Source of the DNA: Bombyx mori
Lineage: Eukaryota; Arthropoda; Insecta; Lepidoptera; Bombycidae
Reading direction: 5' to 3'
Assembly: GCF_030269925.1 (NCBI RefSeq)
Contig: NC_085129.1
Coordinates: forward strand, 16,049,501 to 16,113,500
Length of the DNA stretch: 64,000 nucleotides
A model generated the notes under the pieces. That model saw only the letters and a list, made by a program, of their open reading frames with translations. It did no database searches and was not told where the DNA came from. Of this stretch, positions 33,201-46,073 are shown one piece after another (position 1 is the first letter of the stretch; each line of letters opens with the position of its first letter). Both the position numbers and the translations under genes were made by a program.

Positions 33201-36200
33201 TATACAAAATATTACGGTTGGCGGGACCTTTCATAACGAATAATACTGCTTCGTGGTAGAAATGGGAGAACGATGATGCACACGGGTTCACGGTGACAAT
33301 GGTGACATGGCGAACTAAATGCGTGACTATTCACAAAACATACGACCTTATAGCTCTTATTTTTTTAAACATAAAAACCGTTTCGGATCAGCTGACATCA
33401 TCTTCGCATCGAGAAAAACACAGGTAGAAAAATTAACAACGCGCATTTAACTTTCAATCGTACTCTTCTCATTTAAAGTATACTTTGCCTTAAAATCTAC
33501 AAAACATTTCAATTTTAAGCTACCTCTTAAATTCAGACAATATTAAGCTTTAAGATTTTTAGATAAGATCTTATTTTCATTATTGCTTTCATACGTGTGG
33601 GAGTGTTTTTTTACAAGGCAGATGTCAGCTGTTCCATCCACATGTTCTTTGTATTGTAAATAACTGTAATTATCAACGTTTATTTTTAAAAAGATTCGCG
33701 CAAAATTATTTTTTTACAAAAGTTCCAAGTTATTTCGATTATAGTTATGTATTAGCCAATTTAAAAAGGGGATATTATCTTTATTACCTTCTATGAATTG
33801 CACAGTTCACTTTTAAGTGGTTACAGCGTGAAAATCACGAAAGGAATTGTAATGCTAACTTTGAGACACGAGAATGAAGCCTCATTGAATTTTTTGTCTA
33901 TAAAAGCGTGTCTCAAGCCTCAAACTGGAACGAAAGATAATTTCGGGGCAGAAACAGGCGGTTTAGAGGTTCAAAGCGTATACAATATGACCTATCATTA
34001 CTGTTTTACCACTAATGATATATCTACTAAGTTTCACCTTCATCTTGGATGTCACCAGTCGACAAGTGTTACTTAGGTTTAGAACACTTATTTAAGTCCT
34101 TTTTTGGGTTGTACCAAGTTAGCTCTTTCTAAATCCGAATTCATTTGATCTCAATTATTTTGATTAAGGCAAGGAACATAATTGATATACAAGAGATTGT
34201 CCCTACTCTCACTCTTCGATAATATCTATAGGATTTTCTGCTAACATCAATGACAGCGGCATTGGCATCAGTGCCTATGAGCTTCAATAACCACTCAACA
34301 ACAGGTGTTTGTGATCACAAAATCAAATGAACAAGTATTGAAGAAATCTCCTAAAGCAATAAAAAATGTATAACAACAAACCAAACCAAAAAATTATTTG
34401 TCCCTATTGTTCCTGAGCAGTATATTAAGCAAAAGTAATCAAATATTGCCATTGATCCTTTGTAGTGTACACATTATGTTACATGGATATAATGATATAA
34501 TAAAAAACAAGCTTAGAAAAAAAAAACTTTAGTACAAATCAGGCAATAAAGGTTTCACTATCGACACTTGAAGATTGTCAGGACATTACGTTACCTCTAT
34601 AGCAAGTGACTACGTGGAGAAAGAAATAAAAAAAAATTATAATTTCAAAATATTATGATCTATTTTGGTGCCACCCTTACATGGCCTTAGTGGTTTTGAG
34701 ACCTTAGATAAAATCATAACTATGCTGTTTTGAAAAGTACTGAAATTTTAGCTTCCAAAACAGAAGAATATAAAAATTTGGTGGTCGTTGAGAAAACCTA
34801 TTATTCACTCTCCTCATGTCTATTTTATATTTATTACAAAATTTATTCAAGTTAAATGATAAAGTCATTGCGTTCATTAATCAAATTGTGTTTATTTAAT
34901 CATTGCTTGTAGTTATTGGATTCAACTGCAGTACTACAAAAGACAAGTTCAATTCTTGGTTAAAAATTACAATAAAAAAAAGCCCATAAAATTGTGTGAT
35001 TCAACATCAAAATGTGATTGACATTATCATTTTGTCTATGCTCATGAATATAATATGACTATTCCCAAAAATGAAGTTGGAACCAACTATTGATATTAAC
35101 ACTTAATCGACCACCAGCCTTTTAAGCAGGCTTTGTCAACGTTTTATTCACTAATAGCCTATAAATTGGCTTTTCATAAATTTTAGCTACCATCAGTTTT
35201 TATCCTCTCTTATATTCTTTTGAACATATTGGACCTTAATTATTTTCTAAAGTATGATTCTTGTCCTTTTGGTATATTCATTATTTATGAACTTCCAAAA
35301 TACAGCATAGTGGCAACAGGCAGACAAAACCTAAAGCCTAGATTACACTTGGCAGTTGATTTTAGTGTACTTTAAGAGAGATATCAAAAATTGTAATTCA
35401 TTATTCTAATGTTATTTTTAGTTCCAATACCTATACTCTGCTGTTTTATTTCTTATCAGTTGCCAGACACTTCTACTGTGTTTAAGATAAATAAACTATT
35501 AATTTCAAATTAAATCTATTGTTATTAATTTATCATAATCATATCATATTTTTACATACTATTTGTCCCTTATTTCAAAGAATATGTATAGATATGAATT
35601 TGTCTCAAAATAATTTGGTCACTCTACACTCACAACAGATATTTAGTGTAGCATGTCAGAACATGTTTCATCAGGTTAGGAAATAACATGAATTATATAC
35701 ATATGCATACCATGTTCTAAAAATGATCAGGTTTATAGAATGGCTAATATAGATTCACTTTGATGATAAAGTAAATATTGATTTCATTGAGATCCTGCAT
35801 TCACTACACCAGATGTAAGAGAGCTGTTCTCAAAAAGTGGCAAATATTGTGACAGGTACTGTTTACATTTCTTCTCTTTTACGAAAATAATAATTATAAC
35901 CTATACTAATATATAAATCTACAGGAGTTTCTATGGATGTTCCGTTATAGCTACTGAACCATGCCTCCGATTGACTTGAAACTTGGTATCCATGTAGAAG
36001 ATACATGTACTTAATGGATAGGCCACGGGCGAGTACACTTAGTCAATTATAAAAATTTCATTTTACTAAATTAAACTCTGTTCGATCAAGGTCTATTCGA
36101 TCTAATTTTATGTAATTTTAGGAACTTCAAAATCAAGCTATTATATCACCTGTTATGTCACCCAAAGATGGCAGATTGAACCACAGATTAATGCAATGTT

Positions 36201-36999
36201 TACTGTTATTTAGACCAAAATTAAACTGTTTATCTTTCTTTAACTATAGTACATTTAATATAATAGTTACTTACAAGGTTAATTAACAGTGGATACTTGG
36301 GTCAAGGGGTATATTAGTAATTTACAAAACACAAACATGAAAAATAATATTTGTTTGGTGTATAGCTTAAAACATTTTTTTTTTAACTCTGAATCTAAAT
36401 TTAATGAGCATTCGACAGAACATGTTGCCTTTCATTTATTACTTAGTTTAACATAATATTGACAAATTTTCAAGTATGGGAAACTAAAAAAAATGATAAA
36501 AGTTCTCAAAATACTTTGAAGTTATTTGAATTTTTTGTTTTTAATAACAAAACACGACACAAATAATTATTCACAACATTGCTGGGCGTCTTTCTGTCAT
36601 ATTTATTATTAAAAAAACTAAACGTCATTTGAGACAGTTTTTGTGCTCGCTAAATAACTCAATTAGGTTCTAGAATGTTTCTATGGCTTTGAATTGAAAT
36701 ATCGTGGGGTTTTTTATGTGTTTGTCAAACACAATTGCATTTCTAACTTACCTCAAGGCTCTGACTCTCTTATAAGGTGGGCTGTGAGATACAGGCGCCT
36801 GGGATTCATCTCTGATGCCGTCATCATCGTCCAGATTACTAAAATCTAGCTTCCTAGGCACAATGGACGCTGGTATCGGGCTCAAATTATCAGAAAATAT
36901 GTTAAAAGGATCCGACATGTCACAAGATGTCTCGACAGACAATTCAGACGAATTGTGCTTATTGTTTAGTCCTGTTTTCATTCTGTACCACTCAGTCAT
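27217..36999 (-). CDS. wee1: Wee1 kinase (inhibitory CDK1 tyrosine kinase)
   Basis: Wee1 phosphorylates the ATP-loop tyrosine of CDK1 and delays mitosis; it acts in the nucleus. Eleven exons, all in phase: 36752-36999, 32807-32916, 31212-31358, 30202-30287, 29786-30003, 29550-29696, 28969-29111, 28483-28608, 28233-28360, 27978-28162, 27217-27334, giving 551 residues. The start ATG at 36999 is the first in frame after an upstream TAA. The regulatory N-terminus has 'RLFDSPHTPKTLL' and 'NINPFTPD'. The kinase domain has the glycine loop 'GVIGRGQFGRV', 'YALKRS' lysine, 'YYSAWAEDDHMIIQNEYC' hinge region, the Wee1-specific catalytic loop 'LVHMDVKPGNIFI' in place of HRD, 'GDLGHVT' in place of DFG, 'VEEGDCRYLPKEVL' and 'LPKADIFAFG'. 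The C-terminus has 'SRAQLRREL' coiled text and ends 'DVLQL'. Exons 5-9 cover the kinase core. The exon 5 donor lies in a GTAC/GCAC microsatellite. Confidence 0.96.
29741..29786. repeat. GT/GC microsatellite at a wee1 splice donor
   Basis: GCGTGC/GTGCGTAC-type repeats run directly up to the wee1 exon 5 donor. The intron is only 89 bp and roughly half of it is repeat. Confidence 0.8.
30688..30977 (+). mobile_element. Non-autonomous Helitron, family 1
   Basis: 290 bp from TCTATATATATAAAAATGAA to TCTGCCGGGTCAGCTAG, followed by T. It shares the 3' end of the helicase-bearing copy at 1-686. It lies in the wee1 intron between exons 3 and 4. Confidence 0.82.
31756..32443 (+). mobile_element. pogo/Tigger-like DNA transposon, internally deleted
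   Basis: Terminal inverted repeats CAGTCAAACCTGGATAAG and CTTATCCAGGTTTGACTG are flanked by TA target duplications, as in the Tc1/mariner-pogo superfamily. The outer 200 bp on the left and 110 bp on the right contain many degenerate repeats of CTATAAGTGAGA type in the same orientation as the left TIR. The interior holds the start of a transposase. It lies in the wee1 intron between exons 2 and 3. Confidence 0.82.
32239..32376 (+). pseudogene. pogo-type transposase, N-terminal remnant
   Basis: ATG at 32239 begins 'MSKRKIKVLSLSDKLKIVNA', which resembles the helix-turn-helix DNA-binding N-terminus of CENP-B/pogo transposases ('KR..LSL.DKL.II'). It runs about 27 residues and then enters the TIR-like repeats and a stop. 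The catalytic DDE region is absent. Confidence 0.68.
32917..36751. other. Large first intron of wee1
   Basis: About 3.8 kb of AT-rich DNA between wee1 exons 1 and 2. One short interspersed repeat was recognised (35905-36065). Open frames such as 33798-34076 have no splice or family support. No Bm1 copy was seen, unlike most introns of SIDT. Confidence 0.6.
35905..36065 (+). repeat. Lepidopteran interspersed repeat fragment
   Basis: The block with GATGTTCCGTTATAGCTACT, then GACTTGAAACTTGGTATCCA and ATGTAGAAGATACATGTACT, is a text I recall as common in moth genomes. A related 'GACTT/AACTTGAAATTTGGTA' block lies at 55185-55210. Class not determined. Confidence 0.4.
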
Positions 37000-37429
37000 G
37001 TCCGTTTCCACATATAAAAAACAATATTAAAGATGAAACACTAAACAAATCACTGTTTTCTTAATAATACTTTCAAAACGATTTCACTTATCCCAATCAA
37101 CGTTATGGCGGATGACGCATAGCACCTGTTCGAGCGTTCGACCAATAACAGCGTAGCAGATGACCGGTGAGAGAAACATTCAAATTTTATTGGCTGTGTT
37201 TTTTTTTTTTAAATAACGATGTTCGATATCCCCTGTTCATTGGTTAGTTGATAAATGCGTTCAGGAAACGAATGCGATCAGGTTGTAATTTCGAATGATT
37301 ACTTTCTTTTTCCAAAAATAAATCGTTAAAATAAATTGTCCCTTGGCAATAATGTGACACTGTTTAAAACTTGCATAAGTTCCATCATGCTTTATGTAAG
37401 TGTAGTGTTTGCTCAACAACCCGCACTCA

Positions 37430-38290
37430 GACCTTATAATTCATTCAAGCCTGTCAGGATAGCCGTCGGAGCACCTTGGTATGTGAGGAATGAATGGATC
37501 TCAAAATAGCATCGGAACGCTTTTACGAAAAAGCGGCGCGACACTGTCTGTCGGTATTCCGATCTGGTGGTTTGGTCTGGTCAGCGAAGCATTGCTCCAG
37601 GGCAAATCTTAACAAACTGAGCCCCGTATGTCCACACATTTGGTAAAGCTGGTTTAACCCCTTGAGGTTACTAGCAGTAGATAGGTAAAAATCATGGAAA
37701 CCTGGCCTTTTGATGAAACTTTAGGCCTCGTAATCAATTTTCGACGACGATAGAGCTACATCATCAAACTTCTCCTGGTGTGGTCTGATATCCACATTAC
37801 ACTGAGTGCGATCAGGCGGTAATTCCGGCTTCTCGACGTGGTGTACTTCTGCCAATGCTGCCGGCTTAAGCATTCCCTCAGGGACTCAGCATGCGGATCG
37901 CCAGATTTTTGGATGAACGGAGAATTAATGAAGTCATTGACGACGGTGTTCTAATGCCGTTACTCTGGTATTTTACAAGCCTCCACGATTGGAAGCCTTG
38001 GGCTCAATGTTTCGAGCGTTACTAAGTATCGGAGTCATTCGGAAGGTAAAGACAAGATGACTTCAAAAACGTTGGAAGTCCTCAACAGAGCGAGCCGGTG
38101 CTTCAGGCCTGGACATACTACCTGAAACCACTGCGTTGATCCACAGTGTATAATCCCAGATATTTTTTTTGCTATGTACCATTCGGATCTGGAATGAGTT
38201 CCCCTGCATGGTGTTTCCGGAGCATAGCGGTCATAGACATATCCTTCTTCCTGGCATTGCTGACGTCTATTATGGACAGTGGCTACATGT
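37430..38290 (+). mobile_element. Decayed non-LTR retrotransposon sequence
   Basis: Frames broken by stops contain 'GAPWYVRNEWI' (37468-37500) and, near 38160-38230, nucleotide similarity to the 14475-14832 LINE end (ACTACCTGAAACCACTGCGT, then ACCATTCGGATCTGGAATGA). It looks like at least two LINE-derived pieces. No intact ORF. Confidence 0.55.
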
Positions 38291-38765
38291 CTGCATACAT
38301 ACATGCATTCTACATGGGCTGTGATATGTGAGATGGGAAAGATCCAATGCTACTAATTGGTTTGGTTTAAGAGGGAGGTAATTACTTTCATAGATAATAC
38401 ACATAAATCAATTATAGATAAGCAACTCAAGCACTCAAAAAAAATATTTACGGGCGTCGGCCACTAGATGGCTTCGCTTCGGTTAGTTTTTCATTGCTCC
38501 TGTTGATGGTGGTAATAAATTACCCATCCTATGTTTTATTTTAATGAAGGATTTTCAGAAACCACAAATTGATAAAATTTGACAGTGATATGAGTTACAG
38601 AATTATTATTTCATTAATATCTTAAAAAGCACCCCACGCTTTTTTTACAATAAAAATAATTTTTTTTTACACTATTTTCAATTTAACTTTATTAAAATTT
38701 ATTTTCTATTTTTTAGTTGAATTTTATATAAAGCGTGTTTTTTAGTTTTTTTAAAACTATTATTT

Positions 38766-38925
38766 ATTATTTAATAGATGTCACTACTATTCGTTTGCAA
38801 ACTAAATTCTACACCAAAAATAAAGAATACAAGAAGTACTTATAGTTACTACTAGATGTCGCTAATTTAAAACTGTAATAATGCTTAGTTTATTTAGCAA
38901 CAGATGTCACTACTATTTTCCTGTG
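38766..38925. repeat. Three degenerate copies of a GATGTCACTACTATT motif
   Basis: AGATGTCACTACTATTCG near 38778, TAGATGTCGCTAATTTAA near 38854 and CAGATGTCACTACTATTT near 38903, with similar flanking A/T-rich DNA, suggest an old partial tandem repeat. Confidence 0.4.
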
Positions 38926-39003
38926 GCTTATGCCTAGTTTGAAAAATATATTTAATCACAATCATATAGTTTTTAAAGAATACACACGAAAAACGCACTG
39001 AAG

Positions 39004-39466
39004 TTGTCGTGGCCTAAAGGATAAACCCGGTGCAATCGTACAAAGCGATATATCGGTGTTCGAATCCTGCTCACGGATACTAGTTTTCTAATGAAAAACG
39101 TACCTACTTAAGAATTATTATTGTTCACGATTGACTTCCACAATGAAGAAATAATATCGTGTAATAAAAATCAAACCCGCACAATTATAATTTGCGTAAT
39201 TACCGGTGGTAGGACCTCTTGTGAGTCCGCGCGGGTAGGTACCACCACTCTGTCTATTTCTGCCGTGAAGCAGTAATGCGTTTCGGTTTGAAGGGCGGGG
39301 CAGCCGTTGTACTGTTAATACTGAGAGCTTAGAACTTATGTCTCGAGGTAGGTGGTGGCATTTACGTCGTAGATGTCTATGGGCTCCAGTAACCACTTAA
39401 CACCAGATGGGCCTTAAGCTCGCCCAACCACCTAAGCAATAATAATAAATAATAATAAAAAATCAG
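39004..39466 (+). mobile_element. Bm1 SINE, full length
   Basis: Starts with the tRNA-like head GTCGTGGCCTAAAGGATAAA, has the B-box-like GTGTTCGAATCCTGC at 39057-39071, the full body, and ends in CTAAGCAATAATAATAAATA. Confidence 0.94.
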
Positions 39467-40224
39467 GTCAGCATAAGTTAAAAGTAGCAAAATAATTGTA
39501 TTATCACTTAATGTTGACATGTCTGCAAGTTTTCAAGTTAAGATGATCACGGCTCTTAGGTATGTGTTGAACAAATTGCACTACAGACCGTTCACCGTAA
39601 GGTGTCCCCTGCCGTGATGTTGGCACTTTTTTTTTTTCATATTTTTATTAGGTTATATGAGTCGTCTATTATCAAAGGTGGCAATCTGTGCATTTGGACA
39701 AAAAAATGTTATTGATATGTCAATACAGATTGATTTGAATATAATCGTCTCCTTCAAAGAATACGGTTCAAAACCTGCATTAAATAAAGGTTAATACTTA
39801 ACCTGTTATTTATCTAAGATGTAGTTCAGAAGAGTTTTGTGACTGCCAATGGAATACAAAGTCAATAATTCGTTTTTCTGATTTACCAATAATTGTCGAA
39901 AAGTCACATTGCCGGCTTTGATAATAGTCGACTCATATGTTTAAGCTATTGCATAGCTTTTATCGCGGGCTTTGAGCGCGGCGACCGAATCAAGAAATTC
40001 CATAACGAAAATAAAACCTAACACCTCCACTCCGCCTACCACGTAGGTCGCGTTCAACACATTCACACGTTGCGCTTGTGTAGTGTTTGTGAATAAGCGC
40101 GCGGCGTGACGTCGCACTGCATGCGCATCATGAAAAGTCTGCCCATCTCTCTCTTACTGCCTCTCACTTAGTGATCTTTTTAACAGTCAACAGGTTATGT
40201 GTAGGTATTATCTACGCTCACAAG

Positions 40225-40425
40225 AGAACTAGCCCACTGAGGCTCTCGCCGGATCTTTGCGGTGGGTCGTGTTTCCGATCCGGTGGTAGATTCTGCCAAG
40301 CACTGCTCATGCTAGGGCCAGTGTTAGCAACACTCCCGGTTTGAGCCCCGTGAGCTCACCTACACGTCAAGGAGAAGCTGAAATAGCCTCTCAAGGCTGT
40401 CAGCATAGGTAGGAAATAAAAGAAG
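40225..40425 (+). mobile_element. Interspersed repeat family 'GATCCGGTGGTAGATTCTGC', probable LINE 3' end
   Basis: The segment TTTCCGATCCGGTGGTAGAT through GAGCTCACCTACACGTCAAG to an A-rich tail recurs at 51265-51412 and 57785-58062 in the same orientation, and at 45400-45545 and 63690-63850 in reverse. The A-rich 3' ends and variable 5' ends fit a non-LTR retrotransposon 3' segment, perhaps BMC1-like. Confidence 0.65.
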
Positions 40426-40974
40426 AAAAGAGAATTAGTACAAAGGTTGTATATTTATGCAAACTCTTTTCTCAAAGTTAAATGTTTTAATGGCTTTATT
40501 ATCTCTCTATTTCTCTTTCTATCTCTCTGTCTGTCTCTCTTTCATACTAATGCTTCACTAGACATTTTGTCTTTTGTGAGGCCGCATGAATTTTTTATAG
40601 CTATCCGATTAATAAAACTGTTATAAGCGTAACACATTTGAATAGATTAAAAATAAAACTGCACCGTGAAATTTGTCATAAATTAATAAAAAAAGAAACG
40701 GTTTGTCAATGAATATTATCTGTTATTTGTCGAATCGCCATGTTTAAGTCTGTGATAGTGTGACCAATTATGTGACAGTGACAGGAAGTGCACGCGTCTC
40801 CGTATCCAAAAATAGTAGAGCATTATTTAACGCTAACGATATTTTGTTTAGAATTAAAATTTAAAGAATTTCAGAACATATTTTCTTCTTTTTAATGTCC
40901 TACGGGGAAGGTATTGTATTTTAAGATCCTGAATGGAAGAACAGTGAATCCGCTGTATATACTGGTAGTAGCAA

Positions 40975-41195
40975 GAAGTGGTATATATAAATATTGGTAT
41001 TATAAACGTGAAAGTGTGTCTGTTTGTTCTTCTTTCACGTCGAAACGGAGCAAGGAATTGCCATGATTATTTTAAATTTATATTTTTAGGTTTTAATCTA
41101 GAAAAAGCACCTCATTGCCATGAGTTTTTTTTTTTTTAAATTAACACTTTTCTTTCACGCCGCGGGAGAAGCCACGGGTAAAAACCAAACTATAT
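40975..41195 (+). mobile_element. Helitron-like lepidopteran repeat, degraded
   Basis: ATTATAAACGTGAAAGTGTG, then the TTTCACGTCGAAACGGAGCA block, ending GAAGCCACGGGTAAAAACC, matches the general form of a common moth repeat whose intact copies end in AAAGCTAGT. The terminus is lost here. Confidence 0.42.
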
Positions 41196-42005
41196 AGTTA
41201 GAGCATTTTTTTCTTTGACTTATCAGTTAAATATTAAGCGTATTATCTATGCTTATCAGTAGTTAAATAAAAACAGATTGGAGCAGGCATTTTCATTTTT
41301 CGCTACATAATTAGGTAGATTTATGAAAATGGTTTTTGATATTTTTCTTCCAAATACGAAGCTTTGTTCATTGGAACGTATGCTTAGTTCCATGTAAATC
41401 TTCAATAATTAATCATTTTAATACTTGTAAGCACATATTCTGCTAAATCTTAGTTTTTATGAGACATTGTTTGTTGTATCAATTTTGAGTCTTAAATTCC
41501 CACTCAAGATCTGTTTATTAAATCAACGTGCTATTGTTTAAACTAGCTTAGCAATAAGCTTACATTATTATAAACAAAACAGCCTTTGTCGCTGACCCTA
41601 AGAATGTTTTATAAACAAATGAAATATGAGACCCACGGGTGTTTTTTTAGTCAAAAGCTTAAAAACACGTGCAGTATAAAAAATTGTACCTATTGGAACA
41701 TAATATGCCATTTGGTATTATTTTTATAATGTACGTAAGATAGTATAAAAAATATATAATATTACTACTTACCTACCAATTATCCAGCAAGTTGTTTATA
41801 TTTTAATAATCGCAAAATAAAAGTTAAGTTTTAGGTAATTCACATTATTTCTCATAGAACAGAATTATGGTGTGAGAAATTATTTCTAGAAATATATTTT
41901 ATTGATAAATCTAATTGGAGTTTTACAATAATCCAATTTGATTTAGAGCAAATGGTTTTTTTAAACTTAGATTTTAAAAATTTTGTGCTCTCAAGCCCAT
42001 ATCTT

Positions 42006-42366
42006 TTTTATTATTTTCTTATTGCTTAGGTGGGTGAACGAGCTCACGGTCCACCTGATGTTAAGTGGTCACCGGAATCGATAGACATCTACGACGTAAA
42101 TGCCGCCACCTACCTTGAGATATTAGTTCTAATGTCTCAGTTTTAGCTGTAGGTACAACGACTGCCCCAGCCTTCAAACTGAAACGCATTACTAGATTAC
42201 TACTTCACGGCAGAAATAGGCAGGGCGGTGGTACTTACCCGTGCGGACTCACAAGACGTCCTACCACCAGTAATTATGCAAATTATAATTGTGCGGGTTG
42301 ATTTTTATTACATGATGTTATTCCTTCACCGTGGAAGTCAATCGTGAACATTTGTTAAGTACGTAT
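42006..42366 (-). mobile_element. Bm1 SINE, head missing
   Basis: From TTTTTATTATTTTCTTATTG to AACATTTGTTAAGTACGTAT; the tRNA-like head is not present. Confidence 0.92.
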
Positions 42367-44539
42367 CTCTGGACTTTCCCCAGATGTGGGACACACACAC
42401 ACGACCTGGTATGACAAAAATTATCTTTAGTTTTGGCAATAATGAAATAACACTTTTTTTAAACATATTGTTAACCTGGAATTGTCATTTTCACAGTCAA
42501 CACATGAATGATTAGTAGCATTATAAATCAGACGAAAGGATTTTTTTTTTTTAAATGACATTTTACATGCATTATTATTTATTTAACTATGGCTTAAGGC
42601 AAATGTCGTTTATATTGGAAATAAATTATTTCCGATAATTGACCTATTCCCTACACTACTTAGTAAAATATCATATTGACATTTAACATAATTGTATAAA
42701 AGTAGATATATCGCTACGGACTATACTTACTCTATATACGATTGAAACAAATAATACTAATGCCCATTGTACCTAATGTTTATAATGCCATCTAGGTACA
42801 TATCTACCAAAACAATCCTTTATATTTATCATTTTGAGCAGAGGGAAATCATGTTTTTATTAATTTCGCTTACCCGGCCAGAGGGCGGGATCGGTGTTCT
42901 AAAATCATTGAATTGATCGACTGTAAAGTCTTAAATAACTCTGTCGTTCTTAAATAAGCGAAGACTGCATTGAAAAATAATTGTTACCATGTAAATGAAT
43001 ACAAGTTAAGCTTAACTGATATATGAATTTGTCATCTTTCGTTATCTGTGGCCGTCGATACAACAACTGTATTTGGCGCCAAAAAAATACCGCAGGCACC
43101 TAAATTTATTTATTCCTGGTTTTTATTGTTTGGTTGATGCGTCCACCAGCCAGACAATTGCAGTATAGCTCACAAGATAAGTGCTTTGTTAAAGAAAGTC
43201 GGAGCCCATTGAAATAAGACGACATCGTAGGTGAAATAAAGTTAAATAAATGGTGGTAATTTTCGGAGTTAAATGAACTTTTCGAAAGAACCCAATAAGC
43301 GACGTCCGATGATTACCTATACCTATCCATTTAGTTACAATTGTGCACTTTCCAAGATCCTAAGCGGTTAATAAGCTACGTTTTTAACACGTTTGAATCC
43401 GAATAAAAATTTGATTAACAAAGAACACAATTAGTTTTGCTTCTGCAATCGAGTTCCCGCCAAAACAAAAAAAAAAACAGCTGGTTTATTGACATCGTTG
43501 TTCACTAAATAGTTTTCGTTGCTGTACGATACTACAGTGATTCTATTCGTATTAAATATTAGCTAAATTTATTTGTGGAAAGCGCATTGGTTACAGTTCT
43601 GCTCACCCCGTTCGTTCAGACCGTGACGATGCGCCGTCATTATTCAAATTACGTATAATATTTACGCAAACGAATTGATCCGACGCGGCCAGTTGCAAAA
43701 AGGGGCGCCCGTCAAAACAGATATTTAAAAATAATTTATAATTAGTGACGAAGGGATTTTTTTTACGAATAAGCTTAGATGTGTATTATTATTGTTACTA
43801 TTTTTAGTTATTGCTCAGGTGACATGATGAAGTCATGCCGCCATTCACCTGGATGATAGTTGTAATTATGACCGTATATTCATACTGCAATTCGCAACAT
43901 TTGACCACTTCTAGTAGTAAGCAAGACTCAGAAACCATAGTGATGATGTAAATGATTATTACAAGTAACTCAAATTGTGATTATTTATACTATGGGAGCC
44001 AGTGCTTGAAACAAATAATATAATGATATTCGAAATAATTTTAGCCGTACCTACCATTTGAAACTTTAAAATCATAGTTAATTGACTTTTTAGTTTTCTA
44101 GTGTCTAAAATTATTATACACGTTTTGTTACAGACACTGTGTACTGTACGACTGAATAACTTACTTAAGCACATACTTGTAGGATATGAATTGTCATGTT
44201 TGAAATAGGGTTGTTCAGTCGTTACAGTTCTACGACAAACAACCAATAATGGCGCGAGGGTGTGGCTACATTTCAAATTTCGAACGTTTGTTTCTAGTTT
44301 TTTTTGTTTGTTTTTTTAATCGACCAAGTGTCCTTTTCACAAACAGCCGGAATTAATAACTCGCAGTGAAGATTTTTCTGCTCATTGTATTCTCAGCTGG
44401 TGTACCTGAATTAGTCGTGAATGGTAGACATCGCGCAGAGATACGAAGGGCGCGTAAGGTGATCAAAATCAGGCCACAATGTTGTTTGTTAGAAAAGAGC
44501 CATTAAAACAATTTTAAAACCAGATTGGGAAAAAACTTT

Positions 44540-45062
44540 TTTTATTTATGTAACAAGGCAGACGAGTGTGCGGCCCACCGGATGGTGAGTGGCTGCAGGG
44601 ATACAGGGGACAAATTCCTCGAAGTGTTCAAATAAACTAAATTCAATTGAAACATTCAAAGAGTGCTCCACTTCAGACTCAAGTTTGGGTCGTCTCTCCT
44701 GCAACATGCTTCGAGAAATATTCTGATAGGCAATACATCATGCATCCCCCGTGCTGTCACCCGCATTGCAACGCATGCCATCATAGAGAGCATGTCGTTG
44801 ATATACAGGATGAAAAGCATGGGGCAGAGCACCTTGTGGGACTTCATCCATCCACAAAGCTAGCGATGCATTTTCAGAGTCCCTCGGAGATCCCGTAAGC
44901 TGGTAACTTCGACAGAATTTTCTTCTTGCGGATAGGGTGGACGTGGATAAAAGAGGCGATAAAATAATGCGAGGGCAGGTGTCAACTCCGGGGCATGTTT
45001 TCATAGACGCTGCGGGAACCAATCTTGTTTGTCTGTGTAGTAATTTGGTCATATCGCCCACA
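44540..45062 (-). mobile_element. Non-LTR retrotransposon remnant with reverse transcriptase motif
   Basis: On the minus strand, two frames around 44750-44850 give 'VPQG' and 'LCPMLFILYINDMLS', the finger/palm region of a non-LTR reverse transcriptase, followed by a mutated Y-x-DD region with 'DSTGDA'. The 3'UTR tail typical of the 8871-9032 LINE is at 44540-44600. Order and orientation fit one internally deleted, frameshifted element. Confidence 0.68.
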
Positions 45063-45399
45063 CATAGGTCCTCTTCAGAAGGTTAAATTTTACCTTTGCA
45101 GTATAACCGTCAGTCCATGAGGAACATGGATCCTCACGACGATCTGGGTGTCGAGACCATAACGTGACATCCTCGCGAGTACAGAATCTCTGCAGCTGTC
45201 AACAAATCTTCTTCTCCTGACTGAGCCTATTGACTAAGCGACAAGGTCCCTCAAGGATTGGAACCCCAACGCAGTGATGCTGGACGAAACACTAACCAAC
45301 GCAACGGGTCCATTAATGAGCGCTAACTGCGGCACAAAGCTGCAAGTGAGATAAAAGCTCTTCAATTTCAACATTAGCCTTTTTTTCTACTTATTCTAG

Positions 45400-45545
45400 T
45401 AACCTCGAGGGGTTATTCTAGATTCACCGAGCTAGTAGGTGAGCTCACGGGGCTCAAACCGGAGCGTTGGTAACATTGGCCCTAGCAAGAGCAGTACCTC
45501 GCAGAATCTACCACCGGATCGAACATTAACCAGAGACGACATAGT
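45400..45545 (-). mobile_element. Repeat family 'GATCCGGTGGTAGATTCTGC', reverse copy
   Basis: AGGTGAGCTCACGGGGCTCA through GCAGAATCTACCACCGGATC, the reverse of the 40225-40425 repeat. Confidence 0.62.
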
Positions 45546-45828
45546 GAATGAAGGCGAATTTGTCTTAAGTGCGACAAGAGATCCCACACGCAAATCAAGC
45601 TCGCTTCTATACTTGAAATAAGAGGTCGAAGTGTTTTACCAGCTTCGGCAGAAACTGTTCAAGTTTCGATGGAGACCACAAGGGCAGCTGCTTTGAGGAT
45701 CTACTACCGGATCAATACTGGGACCTGCACATTGAATGCGCAATAGAAACTTAACAGATTACATATCTAACGAGCACCATGCGAATTCTCTTCTCACTTA
45801 AAGACAGACTTGTCGTAATTTGTTTTTT

Positions 45829-46073
45829 TTATTTTTATTGCTTGAATGGTTGGACGAGCTCACAGCCCACCTGGTGTTAAGTGGTTACTGGAGCCCATAG
45901 ACATCTACAACGTAAATGCCACCACCCTTCTTGAGATATAAGTTCTGAGGTCTCAGTATAGTTACAACGGCTGTCTCACCCTTAAAATTGAAACGCATTA
46001 CTGCTTCACGGCAGAAATAGGCAGGATGGTGGTACCTACCCGCGTGGACTCACAAGAGGTTCTACCACCAGTA
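45829..46073 (-). mobile_element. Bm1 SINE, headless short form
   Basis: From poly-T and TTGCTTGAATGGTTGGACGA to TTCTACCACCAGTAA. It ends at the same internal Bm1 position as seven other copies. Confidence 0.92.

Noticed and set aside
33798..34076. 92-codon plus-strand open frame in wee1 intron 1
   Set aside because: No family resemblance, no splice signals, and AT-rich codon use like the surrounding intron.
36748..37011. wee1 start at 37011
   Set aside because: The codon there is GTG. The first in-frame ATG is at 36999, after an upstream stop.
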